Shown piece after piece: positions 16,541 to 24,304 of a DNA stretch of 64,000 bases. Numbering within the stretch: position 1 is the stretch's first letter; every line of letters starts with the position of its first letter. A program made the translations under genes and the position numbers. The DNA is from DASUAS01 sp963819475 (GTDB lineage Bacteria > Actinomycetota > Acidimicrobiia > IMCC26256 > DASPTH01): the NCBI GenBank assembly GCA_963819475.1, contig CAWFWE010000002.1, positions 744,001 through 808,000 on the forward strand. The letters run 5' to 3'. Below the pieces are notes generated by a model. The model had not been told where the DNA came from and searched no databases. It saw only the letters and a program-made list of their open reading frames with translations.

Positions 16541-16624
16541 ATGAGCATCGGACCCGTCGACTTCCCTGCGGTCGAGGTCGGACGCGTCTCCGGTCATGCG
16601 GCACTCCTCCCGCGCGGTGCCTGA
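16541..16624 (+). CDS. Short upstream ORF (27 aa) coupled to the membrane-protein gene
   Basis: ATG 16541 opens a 27-residue frame (MSIGPVDFPAVEVGRVSGHA...) that ends in TGATG, sharing its last base with the start codon of the membrane protein. AGAGGA precedes the ATG by about 11 nt. Such exact coupling suggests a leader peptide that feeds ribosomes to the next gene. It could also be chance. Confidence 0.35.
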   Translation: MSIGPVDFPAVEVGRVSGHAALLPRGA

Positions 16625-17757
16625 TGCCGCACTGGCTCGGGATCACGCTCGGGCTGATCATCCTGGTCCTCACGTGGGTCAGCGTCGTCTCGACGCTCGT
16701 GCTCCCGCGCCCGATGACCGGCCCGGTCCGGCTGTCGATCTGGGTCACCCGGTCGACGCGGCGGTGCTTCTTCGCGCTGGCCCGCTTTCGGCGCACCTAC
16801 GAAGGCAAGGACGCGACGCTCGCCTCGATCGGGCCGGTCGCGCTGCTGGCTCAGCTCGCGGCCTGGTTGGTGCTGCTCGGAATCGGCTTCTCGATCATGT
16901 TGGTGCCGTACACCGACGACGTCGGCCATGCCGCGAGCGAGGTCGGCGCGGCGATGTTCACGCTCGGGCTGGCGCGTTCCGGCCGGTTCACGAACGACAC
17001 GATCGTCATCGCCGCCGCGGCCTCGGGGTTCGTCGTCATCGCGTTGCAGATCGCCTACCTGCCGGCGCTCTACGCCGCGTTCAACCGTCGCGAGTCGCTC
17101 ATCACCATGCTTGCCAGCCGCGCCGGTGAGCCGTCGTGGGGACCGGAGATCCTCATCCGCCACCAACTGGTCGGCATCGTCGACTCGCTCCCCGACTTCT
17201 ACGGCCAGTGGGAGCAGTGGTCGGCCGACTTCTCCGAGTCGCACTCGACGTATCCGGTGCTCCTGCTCTTCCGGTCGCCCGACCCATGGTCGTCGTGGGC
17301 GATCGCGCTGCTCGCCGTCCTCGACGCCGCCGCGATGCACCTCGCGTTGAACCCCACGACCGCGCCGTCACAGGCGCGGCTGTCGTTGCGGATGGGCTAC
17401 ACCGCGCTCCGCCGGATCTCGGACGCGCTCGGGTGGAGCTACGACCGTGATCCCCTGCCCGACGACCCGATCTCGCTGACGCCAGGAGAGTTCGAGCGTG
17501 CCGTACGACTGCTGCAAGAGGTCGGATTCGCGACCGAGCGCCAGCCCGACGAGGCGTGGGTGCACTTCCGCGGATGGCGGGTGAACTACGAAGACCTCGC
17601 GTACCGCTGGGCCGCACGGGTGATGGCGCCACCCGCGCCGTGGTCGGGACCGCGGCCCGGGCTCGGCCCGCAGACGATCACCCCGCAACGACCGCCCCAC
17701 CGTTCACCCGACACGCCCGACCCGGGTGGCTATCGCCGGCCCGACTTCAACGCGTAG
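16624..17757 (+). CDS. Membrane protein, possible two-TM potassium-channel-like
   Basis: A 377-residue protein. The N-terminal half has three hydrophobic spans: LGITLGLIILVLTWVSVVST (about 5-25), VALLAQLAAWLVLLGIGFSIML (about 72-95) and a third at IVIAAAASGFVVIALQIAYL. Between the last two lies AASEVGAAMFTLGLARSG, which is placed like a pore loop but lacks the TVGYG signature. The soluble C-terminal half (about 230 residues) ends in a Pro-rich tail. The layout suggests a cation-channel-like or mechanosensitive protein with a cytoplasmic domain. Function not established. Confidence 0.6.
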   Translation: MPHWLGITLGLIILVLTWVSVVSTLVLPRPMTGPVRLSIWVTRSTRRCFFALARFRRTYEGKDATLASIGPVALLAQLAAWLVLLGIGFSIMLVPYTDDVGHAASEVGAAMFTLGLARSGRFTNDTIVIAAAASGFVVIALQIAYLPALYAAFNRRESLITMLASRAGEPSWGPEILIRHQLVGIVDSLPDFYGQWEQWSADFSESHSTYPVLLLFRSPDPWSSWAIALLAVLDAAAMHLALNPTTAPSQARLSLRMGYTALRRISDALGWSYDRDPLPDDPISLTPGEFERAVRLLQEVGFATERQPDEAWVHFRGWRVNYEDLAYRWAARVMAPPAPWSGPRPGLGPQTITPQRPPHRSPDTPDPGGYRRPDFNA

Positions 17758-17948
17758 CGCGCGTGACACCGGGGCCGCCCGGCGACCAGACCTGAGACTC
17801 CGCGAAGAACCACGCCAATCCGATCGACCGCCTGATCCGTATCCTCCAGTGAGCCGGAGCGGCCGCCCTGTCCCGGCTCGAGTCCGGAGCGCCGCACCCC
17901 TCCGCGGCGCTTCGGCGCGTACGGGGTCGGAGATCTTCCCGCGTACGG

Positions 17949-18326
17949 CTACGACACCGCCGAGCGGCCACGCCGACTGAGCCGCCACTCCTCGTCGCCG
18001 TCCGAGCGCCACCACTGCTCGTTGGTCTCGCGGTCGGTGATCTCCTGGCGTTCGCCCGACGGATGGAGCGGATAGTTCACCTCGCAGGCGTCATGGGCGT
18101 CGTCGAAGGTCTCGAAGTGCCCGACGTGGGAGCGACCGGAGTCCGGCGCGCTGGTGGTTCGCTGCACGCAGTACCGCGCCTCGGGGTCCGCCGCGTACGT
18201 GTGCACGGTGCCTTCCGCGGCGTGACGTTCGATCGAGGCTCCGCACCCCCAGCACCTCACCCCGCTCGGCTGGTCCGGGACCGCGATCTCGACCTCGGCG
18301 CCGCAGACGCCGCATCCGACGGTCAT
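17949..18326 (-). CDS. Small zinc-ribbon protein
   Basis: About 125 residues from ATG 18324-18326 (MTVGCGVCGAEVEIAVPDQP). Two CxxC knuckles (CGVC and CWGC) near residues 5-28 form a probable zinc ribbon. The rest is polar (THTYAADPEARYCV..., HVGHFETFDDAHDACE, NEQWWRSDGDEEWRL) and unassigned. Neighbours give no functional hint. Confidence 0.55.
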   Translation of the reverse strand: MTVGCGVCGAEVEIAVPDQPSGVRCWGCGASIERHAAEGTVHTYAADPEARYCVQRTTSAPDSGRSHVGHFETFDDAHDACEVNYPLHPSGERQEITDRETNEQWWRSDGDEEWRLSRRGRSAVS

Positions 18327-18481
18327 GACGGGCCGCGTCGCCGCGACTGCGTGTCGTCGGCGTCGACGTCCGGCCACGCCGACTGCTTCGGCATCATCGA
18401 GATGCTGGCGATCATGCTCAGGACTTCGGATCCGGCGCCGTCCGACCTGAGCACAATTCGGACAGCGCCCCTGCCCGATCG

Positions 18482-18503
18482 GTTCACCTAACGTCCGGTG
18501 AAC
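18482..18503. promoter_or_regulatory. Inverted repeat GTTCACC-8 nt-GGTGAAC
   Basis: Perfect 7-bp arms (18482-18488 and 18497-18503) lie about 20 bp upstream of the VOC gene. The same half-sites form the outer part of the 25-bp palindrome at 53606-53630. A regulator binding site is likely, perhaps for the TetR protein encoded at 19098. Confidence 0.5.
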
Positions 18504-18523
18504 GCACGTTGGGAGGATCGGCC

Positions 18524-19024
18524 ATGACCAGGCACGGAAGCGACATCGACCGGACGGCCGAGTGGGACGAGCTCCGCGCCCGGTACCTCCGGTCGCGACC
18601 CGACCGCCCGATTTCGGCCGCCCGGGGAGTGCACCACGTTGCGTTGCTCTCGAGCGACGTCGAGCGGACCATCCGCTTCTACCAGGAGCTGCTCGAGTTC
18701 CCGCTCACCGACCTGTTCGAGAACCGCGACTACGCCGGGTCGACGCACTTCTTCTTCGACATCGGCCACGGGAACGCCCTGGCCTTCTTCGACATGCCGG
18801 GCCTCGACCTCGGCCCCTACGCCGAGGTGCTCGGAGGTCTGCACCACCTCGCGATCTCGGTCGAGCCCGGCCGCTGGGCGCACCTCGGGGCGAAGATCGA
18901 GGCTGCCGGGATCGACACGCAGCACATCGACGGCTCGTCGCTCTACTTCACCGGGCCCGACGGCGAGCGCATCGAGCTGATCAGCGACCCGCTCGAGGAG
19001 ATGTACGGCCGCCCCATCGGCTGA
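18524..19024 (+). CDS. VOC-fold (glyoxalase/dioxygenase-like) protein
   Basis: A 166-residue VOC protein. ATG 18524 is chosen because GGGAGG lies 7 nt upstream. The first module starts GVHHVALLSSDVERTIRFYQELL, the second GGLHHLAISVEPGRWAHLGAKIEAAGI and ends YFTGPDGERIELISD. Metal ligands (His, His, Glu) are present in the normal places. A TetR gene follows on the same strand. Confidence 0.88.
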   Translation: MTRHGSDIDRTAEWDELRARYLRSRPDRPISAARGVHHVALLSSDVERTIRFYQELLEFPLTDLFENRDYAGSTHFFFDIGHGNALAFFDMPGLDLGPYAEVLGGLHHLAISVEPGRWAHLGAKIEAAGIDTQHIDGSSLYFTGPDGERIELISDPLEEMYGRPIG

Positions 19025-19097
19025 CGTCGGCGCCGGCACTCGCAGCGCCGCGACGGAAACAGCTGTGCGCCTCACTGAACGGTAGGGTTCCTCCGGC

Positions 19098-19778
19098 ATG
19101 CCCGAGGCGCCGACCACTGCCGACGTGATCCTGGCGGCGGCCCGGCGCGTCATCCGGAACCGGGGACCGGACCGGCTCACGTTGTCGGCGGTGGCCGCCG
19201 AGGCCGGCGTGTCACGGCCGACCCTCTACCGCTGGTACCCCACCAAGACGCTCCTGCTCGCAACCCTCGCCGCGTACGAGGTCGATCAGTTCGACCGCGG
19301 GCTGCAAGCTTTGGCCGACGCCCATCGGGATCCGGCCCGGCGGCTCGACGCCGCCCTGCGCTACCTGGTGACCTTCCTCGACGAGTCGACGGGCACCAAC
19401 CTGTTCCTGGTGGACCCCGGGTTCGCCCTCCAATCGCTCGCCGACTCGCACGATCCGCACGTCGACGCGCTCGCCCGGGTGCTGGGCGACGCGCTCGACG
19501 AGGTGCCGACCGTGCACTCGGGCGCTCTCACACGGGAGCAGGCGGCCGACATGTTCCTGCGGCTGGCCTACTCCCACTACGTGGTGCCCCACGAGGACCC
19601 GGAAGCGTTGCTGGCCACGATGCGGGCCTTCGCGGGGCTCTCCCGGCGTCGAACTCGTCACTCGTCGCGCTCGAGGCGACCCGGTCGCGGGTCCTCGCGG
19701 ATCGGAATTCCGGCTCAAGATCGCGCCTCCACCACCGATGTCCTCTCGGGGAGGGGCCGCTGGGGCCCCGGAGGCTGA
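19098..19778 (+). CDS. TetR-family transcriptional regulator
   Basis: A 226-residue regulator. The HTH is LTLSAVAAEAGVSRPTLYRWYPTKTLLLATL (about 35-65), with a helical ligand domain after it. The last 45 residues (RRRTRHSSRSRRPGRGSSR...) are unusually basic and low-complexity, which could mean an altered C-terminus after a frameshift. It follows the VOC gene by 73 bp and precedes the PilZ gene by 2 bp. Confidence 0.85.
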   Translation: MPEAPTTADVILAAARRVIRNRGPDRLTLSAVAAEAGVSRPTLYRWYPTKTLLLATLAAYEVDQFDRGLQALADAHRDPARRLDAALRYLVTFLDESTGTNLFLVDPGFALQSLADSHDPHVDALARVLGDALDEVPTVHSGALTREQAADMFLRLAYSHYVVPHEDPEALLATMRAFAGLSRRRTRHSSRSRRPGRGSSRIGIPAQDRASTTDVLSGRGRWGPGG

Positions 19779-19780
19779 TC

Positions 19781-20119
19781 GTGACCGAACACCGGCGCTC
19801 ACAGCGCTACGACGTCGAATGGGTGTGCCGGTACCGGCTCCTGCGACGCTCGGCCTGGCGGCCGTGCCGGCTCATCGACGTCTCCGACACGGGCGCCGCG
19901 TTCGAACCGTTCGAGCTGGCCCTCGACGAGACCCCCGTCGGTGAGATCGAGCTGATGCTCTCGACCCCCACCGGTGCGGCCGAGCCGTTTCGCCTCGTCG
20001 GGCAGGTCCGCCACCTGACCCGCACCTCGCTCGGTCGGACCCGGGTCGGTATCCGGTTCACCGACGTCGACGCCAGCGAACGGGAACGACTCCGCGGCCT
20101 CGCCGAGCAGCTCCTCTGA
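19781..20119 (+). CDS. PilZ-domain protein (c-di-GMP binding candidate)
   Basis: A 112-residue single PilZ domain, GTG start at 19781 with GGAGG upstream. The RxxxR-type motif is RRSQRYDV near residues 5-12 and the D/NxSxxG motif is DVSDTGAAFE near 33-42, both needed to bind c-di-GMP. As a stand-alone domain it would act as an adaptor for another protein. It starts 2 bp after the TetR stop, so the two are probably co-expressed. Confidence 0.85.
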   Translation: MTEHRRSQRYDVEWVCRYRLLRRSAWRPCRLIDVSDTGAAFEPFELALDETPVGEIELMLSTPTGAAEPFRLVGQVRHLTRTSLGRTRVGIRFTDVDASERERLRGLAEQLL

Positions 20120-20132
20120 AGGTTCGTCCACG

Positions 20133-21455
20133 TCACCTGGCGCCGACGAGGAACTGCTCGAGGTTGTCGCGCATGATGGCGCGCACGTCAGCAGGCGAGA
20201 AGTTTGCGAGCTGCGCGTCGGCGTATGCCGCGGGATACGCGAGCCCCTCGCCGTGCGGGAAGTCGGAACCGAAGACGATCGGCTCGATGCCGATCTCCGC
20301 CACGACCCGCTGCACGTTCTCCTCGGGGAACGGCGCCACGACGAAGTGCTCGCGGAAGATCTCCGATGGTCTCCGGTCGAGACGGCCGGTGTCCGAGAAA
20401 CTCGCCTTGCGGCCCATCAGGTACGCGTGGTCCATCTTGCGGATCGTGTACGGAACCCACACCGTGCCCTGCTCCGACAGGCAGACCTTCATGTTGGGGA
20501 AGCGACCGAAGAAGTTCTGCAGCACCAACGCCGACGTGAGCTCCATCGCGGGACGGTCGCCCCAGTAGTTCACCCACTGGAAGGCGTTGAACTCGAAGAA
20601 GACCGCGTCCGGGTCCTCCGACCAGTCGGCGCTGTACTTCTGGTAGTCGGTGCCGCCGAGATGCACCGCGAGCCGGACGCCGGCCTCGTTGCAGATGCTC
20701 CAGAACCGGTCGAACACCGGGTCGGCGAGCGAGCGGCCGCCGAAGGGGTTCTCACGCCCGCCGTGCGCGTGGCCGGACTTGGTCTGGATCACGTTCGCGC
20801 CCTGCGCCATGACCAGCTCGAGCTCCTGCACCGCGAGCTCCGGGTCGGCGAACGAGATGTAGGGCGGGAGCCACATCCGGTTCTCGGAGATGAAGCCGAC
20901 CTCTTCGTGCATCCACCGGTTGAAGGCGCGGATGTTGGCGTAGAGCGCGTCGATCCGGTCGGCGAACTCGTACTCGATGTCGTGAGCGGCGGCCGGGAAC
21001 ATGAGCGCCTTGTCGATGCCCTGCTCGTCCATCAACGCGAGACGGAGGTCGCGGTTGCCGAACGCCTCCGCCCGGCCGCGGAACTCCTCGATGAACTCCC
21101 GCCGCTCCTCCTCGGACAGGCCCTTGAGCGGGTTGAGCCGGTTCAGGAGCATCCCGGGCACGACGTCGAGCTGGGCGTCGCCACCGGCCGCGGGCGACGC
21201 GCGTCCCACCCCGACGTTCGTCGTGTCGCCGAGCATCTTCTCGAGCTCCTCGCCCGAGAACGTGACCTGCTTCGTGGCCGTCGAGGTGAACCTCGAAGGT
21301 CGGCCGGCGAACAGCTGGATCTCCGACCCGTCGGGCGCGACCACGTGGCGGATGGCGAGCTCCGCCTTTCCGGGATCGATGTAGCGCTCGAAGCAGTCGG
21401 ACGGCTCGTTGAAGTGGTTGTCGGCGTCGTTGATGCGATAGTCGAGCTCGGACAT
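20133..21455 (-). CDS. Amidohydrolase family protein (amidohydrolase_2 type)
   Basis: A 440-residue metal-dependent hydrolase starting at ATG 21453-21455, with GAGGAG 6 nt upstream. Motifs are DADNHFNEPSDCFERY (DxH), RLAVHLGGTDY, LSEQGTVWVPYTIRKMDHAYL and FGSDFPHGEGLAYP. It shares overall architecture with the enzymes at 5058 and 55949. It is divergent from the enoyl-CoA hydratase at 21609, suggesting a shared control region of about 150 bp. Confidence 0.88.
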   Translation of the reverse strand: MSELDYRINDADNHFNEPSDCFERYIDPGKAELAIRHVVAPDGSEIQLFAGRPSRFTSTATKQVTFSGEELEKMLGDTTNVGVGRASPAAGGDAQLDVVPGMLLNRLNPLKGLSEEERREFIEEFRGRAEAFGNRDLRLALMDEQGIDKALMFPAAAHDIEYEFADRIDALYANIRAFNRWMHEEVGFISENRMWLPPYISFADPELAVQELELVMAQGANVIQTKSGHAHGGRENPFGGRSLADPVFDRFWSICNEAGVRLAVHLGGTDYQKYSADWSEDPDAVFFEFNAFQWVNYWGDRPAMELTSALVLQNFFGRFPNMKVCLSEQGTVWVPYTIRKMDHAYLMGRKASFSDTGRLDRRPSEIFREHFVVAPFPEENVQRVVAEIGIEPIVFGSDFPHGEGLAYPAAYADAQLANFSPADVRAIMRDNLEQFLVGAR

Positions 21456-21608
21456 GCGACACTCCTCGGCTCCCGCGCGTGCAGCAGCGCGCGACGCAAT
21501 CGTAGGACGTGTTCCGCCGAACCGATCGAAGTCCTCTGGACGCACGCGCCCGTGTCCTGGTTGCCGGATCAACGGTACCATCGGGACCCGGCCGAGGCGG
21601 AGGTGCGA

Positions 21609-22334
21609 GTGGCAGACGAGGTGATGGTGCGCTACGAGCGCGACGGCGCCATCGCCGTCATCACGCTCGACCGTTCTCCGGTGAACGCGTACGACGACGC
21701 GTTCCACGTCGAGTTCCAGCGCGCGTGGCAATGCGCGAAGACCGACGACTCGCGCGCCGTGGTCATGCGTGCGACGGGTCGCCACTTCTGCGTGGGCGCC
21801 AACCTGAAGGAACCGGTTCCGGCGCCGCCCGGCGCGCAGGTACTCGCGCCCGAGGAGGAGATCCGGCTCATCAGCTCGGTGATGAAGCCGACCATCGCCG
21901 CGGTGCAGGGCGGGTGCATCGGAGGGGGGCAGAGGATGGTGTGGCCCTGCGACCTCGTGTTCTGCACCGAGGACGCGTTCTTCATGGACCCGACGGTGAG
22001 CATGGGCATAGGCGGCATCCAGTCACACCTGCACACCTGGTTCTACGGGCCTCGGCTGGCCAAGGAGATGATCTACAGCGGCATGCGCCTGCCCGCGAGC
22101 AGGTTGTACGCGATGGGTCAGGTCAACCGTATGTACGCAGACCTCGACGCGCTGCACCGCGACTCACTCGCGTTCGCGCATGAGATCGCGCAGCAGGATC
22201 CGGCGCCGCTTCGGCAGGCGAAACGAGCGGTCGACATCACGATGGACATCATGGGCCAGCACTACGTCGGCACCCGGATGGCAGAGCTCCTCGACCCGAT
22301 ACCGCCGATGCGCCTACCTGGTTCGCCGACCTGA
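21609..22334 (+). CDS. Enoyl-CoA hydratase/isomerase family protein
   Basis: A 241-residue crotonase-fold protein. GTG 21609 (VADEVMVRYERDGAIAVITLDRSPVNAY) has GGAGG upstream; ATG 21624 is an alternative. Oxyanion-hole segments are ATGRHFCVGANLKEP and AAVQGGCIGGGQRMVWPCDLVF. The segment MDPTVSMGIGGI replaces the usual Glu-rich active-site loop, so it may not be a classical hydratase. The long frame extending to 20253 is antisense to the amidohydrolase and not real. Confidence 0.88.
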   Translation: MADEVMVRYERDGAIAVITLDRSPVNAYDDAFHVEFQRAWQCAKTDDSRAVVMRATGRHFCVGANLKEPVPAPPGAQVLAPEEEIRLISSVMKPTIAAVQGGCIGGGQRMVWPCDLVFCTEDAFFMDPTVSMGIGGIQSHLHTWFYGPRLAKEMIYSGMRLPASRLYAMGQVNRMYADLDALHRDSLAFAHEIAQQDPAPLRQAKRAVDITMDIMGQHYVGTRMAELLDPIPPMRLPGSPT

Positions 22335-22644
22335 AGTCGCGCACCAGGCGTGAACAGGAGGCACATGAGGGTCGACTACGACGAGTGCGACGCGGAGCGC
22401 ATCGGCTACGCGATGTGCACGATCAAGAACGGCGAACGGGTGAGCTCGGCGGGGCCTTCCTGCGCGTCTCGTTGAAGGCGTTGAGGACGTCCCGGCCGGT
22501 TCCGGGTCACGGTGGCGACCCCGTCGGCCGAGGTGTCGACCAGGATTCTCGTAGGTGATGCGTGCTCCTTGTTCCCGTGGCGCGGTGGCCGACCTCGCGC
22601 GCCGGGCCTTGCGTCCGAAAATGGGCCGAGCTACGCATTGTCGC
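22335..22644. other. Intergenic stretch holding a hydratase remnant
   Basis: No intact gene is visible. A 36-codon frame (22365-22475, +) begins MRVDYDECDAERIGYAMC behind an AGGAG site and resembles only the start of a ferredoxin. It stops without the remaining cysteines. The minus strand carries an enoyl-CoA hydratase N-terminal fragment (see 22455-22565). Confidence 0.6.
22455..22565 (-). pseudogene. Enoyl-CoA hydratase N-terminal remnant
   Basis: Read on the minus strand with two frame changes, the DNA gives TYEN, then ILVDTSADGVATVTRNRP, then VLNAFNETRRKA. This is the first strand-turn-helix of an enoyl-CoA hydratase (normally VDTSADGVATVTLNRP...LNAFN). The rest of the gene is missing. 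It is a decayed fragment in the gap before an acyl-CoA ligase. Confidence 0.55.
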
Positions 22645-24249
22645 ATGGCCCACGTGGACAGGAACGCCGAGGACAGGTACGGGACGATCCCGCGAATGGT
22701 CCGGGCCAGCGCGGCGCGCTTTGGCGATCGCGACGCGGTCGTCGACGGCGAGGCCCGGTTCTCGTTCGTCGACGTCGAGCGCCAGATGACGGCGGTGGCG
22801 CGCAGTCTGATCGCCGCCGGGGTGGAGCCGGGTGATCGTGTCGGCGTGTGGGCGCCGAACTCGGCGGCGTGGATCGCGGCGGGATTGGGCGTGCTCGCCG
22901 CCGGCGCCTGGCTCGTCCCCCTCAACACCCGCCTGAAGGGCGAAGAGGCGGCGTTCATCCTCGACGCGACCGACGCCCGCTTCCTGTTCGCGCCACGTGA
23001 GTTCCTCGGCACCGACTTCGTCGCCTCGCTCCGCGCTGCCGCGCCGGCCCTGCGTGCCCTCGAGCACACCGTGGAGCTCCCGCTTCCTGGCGAGTCGACC
23101 GGGCCGGGCTGGGAGGAATTCCTGGCCCTCGGCGATCCCGTCCCCTCTGAGCGGGCCCACGCGGTCGTGGACGCGGGCGACGCGGGCGACGTGAGCGATG
23201 TCATCTTCACCTCGGGCACGACGGGAGCGCCGAAGGGCGTGATGCTCCGGCACGGTGCCAGCCTCCGCGGCTTCGAGATCTTCAGCGAATCCTTCGACCT
23301 GCACGAGCACGACCGTTACCTTGTCCCGACGCCGTTCTTCCACTGCTTCGGGTACAAAGCGGGATGGATGATCGGCCTCATGAAGGGGGCCGTCACCTTC
23401 CCGATCGCGGTCTTCGATGCCGACGCGGTGCTCGAGCTGATCCAGCGCGAGCGGATCACGCACATGCCCGGTCCGCCGACCATGTTCTCGGCGCTGCTCG
23501 ACCATCCCCGGCGGGACGAGTACGACCTCTCGAGCCTCCGGCAGGCCATCGTGGGCGCCGCGACCATTCCGGCGCAACTGGTCCACCGCATGCGCGACGA
23601 GCTCGGCATCGGCTCGATCCTCAGTTCGTACGGCTTGACCGAGAACCACGCGTTGGTGTCGTTGACCGCACCCGACGACCCTCCGGACGTCGTGGCCACG
23701 ACCGTGGGCCGCGTCCTGGCGGACGTGGACCTGCGGGTCGTGGACGACGCCGGCCACGATGCTCCGGCGGGCGAGCCGGGCGAACTGTTGGTGAGGGGAC
23801 CGTTCCTCATGACCGGGTACTACGAGGACGCGGACACGACTTCCCGCACGATCGTGGACGGATGGCTACACACCGGCGATGTCGGCGTGCTCGACGCCGA
23901 GGGCTACCTGCGGATCACCGACCGCAAGAAGGACATGTTCATCATGGGCGGATTCAACGTCGCGCCCGCCGAGGTGGAGAAGGCGCTGAGCGCCATGGCG
24001 GGGATCGCGGAGGTCGCGGTCGTTGGGATCCCCGACGACTACTTCGGCGAGGTGGGTGCTGCGTTCGTGATCCCGGCACCGGGTGCGGACCTTGCGCCCG
24101 ACGACGTCCTGGCCTACGCCCGCGAGCACCTCGCCAACTTCAAGGTCCCGCGCCGGGTGATCCTCGTGAAGGAGTTCCCGGTGAACGCAACGGGCAAGGT
24201 GCTGAAGAACGAGCTCAGGGAGCAGGTTCAGGCCCTGCGGAAGACCTGA
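22645..24249 (+). CDS. AMP-forming acyl-CoA synthetase
   Basis: A 534-residue ANL ligase. ATG 22645 (MAHVDRNAEDRYGTIPRMVR) is preferred over ATG 22621. Motifs are IFTSGTTGAPKGVMLRHGA, SSYGLTENHA, GWLHTGDVGVLDAEGYLRITDRKKDMFIMGGFNVAPAEVE and FPVNATGKVLKNELREQ with the catalytic Lys. It is similar in layout to FadD3/FadD17-like fatty or steroid acid ligases. It follows the hydratase and probably belongs to the same catabolic block. Confidence 0.9.
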   Translation: MAHVDRNAEDRYGTIPRMVRASAARFGDRDAVVDGEARFSFVDVERQMTAVARSLIAAGVEPGDRVGVWAPNSAAWIAAGLGVLAAGAWLVPLNTRLKGEEAAFILDATDARFLFAPREFLGTDFVASLRAAAPALRALEHTVELPLPGESTGPGWEEFLALGDPVPSERAHAVVDAGDAGDVSDVIFTSGTTGAPKGVMLRHGASLRGFEIFSESFDLHEHDRYLVPTPFFHCFGYKAGWMIGLMKGAVTFPIAVFDADAVLELIQRERITHMPGPPTMFSALLDHPRRDEYDLSSLRQAIVGAATIPAQLVHRMRDELGIGSILSSYGLTENHALVSLTAPDDPPDVVATTVGRVLADVDLRVVDDAGHDAPAGEPGELLVRGPFLMTGYYEDADTTSRTIVDGWLHTGDVGVLDAEGYLRITDRKKDMFIMGGFNVAPAEVEKALSAMAGIAEVAVVGIPDDYFGEVGAAFVIPAPGADLAPDDVLAYAREHLANFKVPRRVILVKEFPVNATGKVLKNELREQVQALRKT

Positions 24250-24304
24250 CCTTCGAGCTGCTCGGCGAAGCGAGCGCCATTGGCTCCCGCTCGGCATGGC
24301 TCGG

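Noticed and set aside
14764..16548. 594-residue minus-strand open frame
   Set aside because: It lies antisense to a full acyl-CoA ligase with all motifs; no family-like sequence in the antisense frame.
20253..21608. Long plus-strand extension of the enoyl-CoA hydratase frame
   Set aside because: This part is antisense to the amidohydrolase; the real start of the hydratase is near 21609.
22365..22475. Ferredoxin gene
   Set aside because: Only 36 codons with two early Cys; the remaining Cys and the fold are missing.
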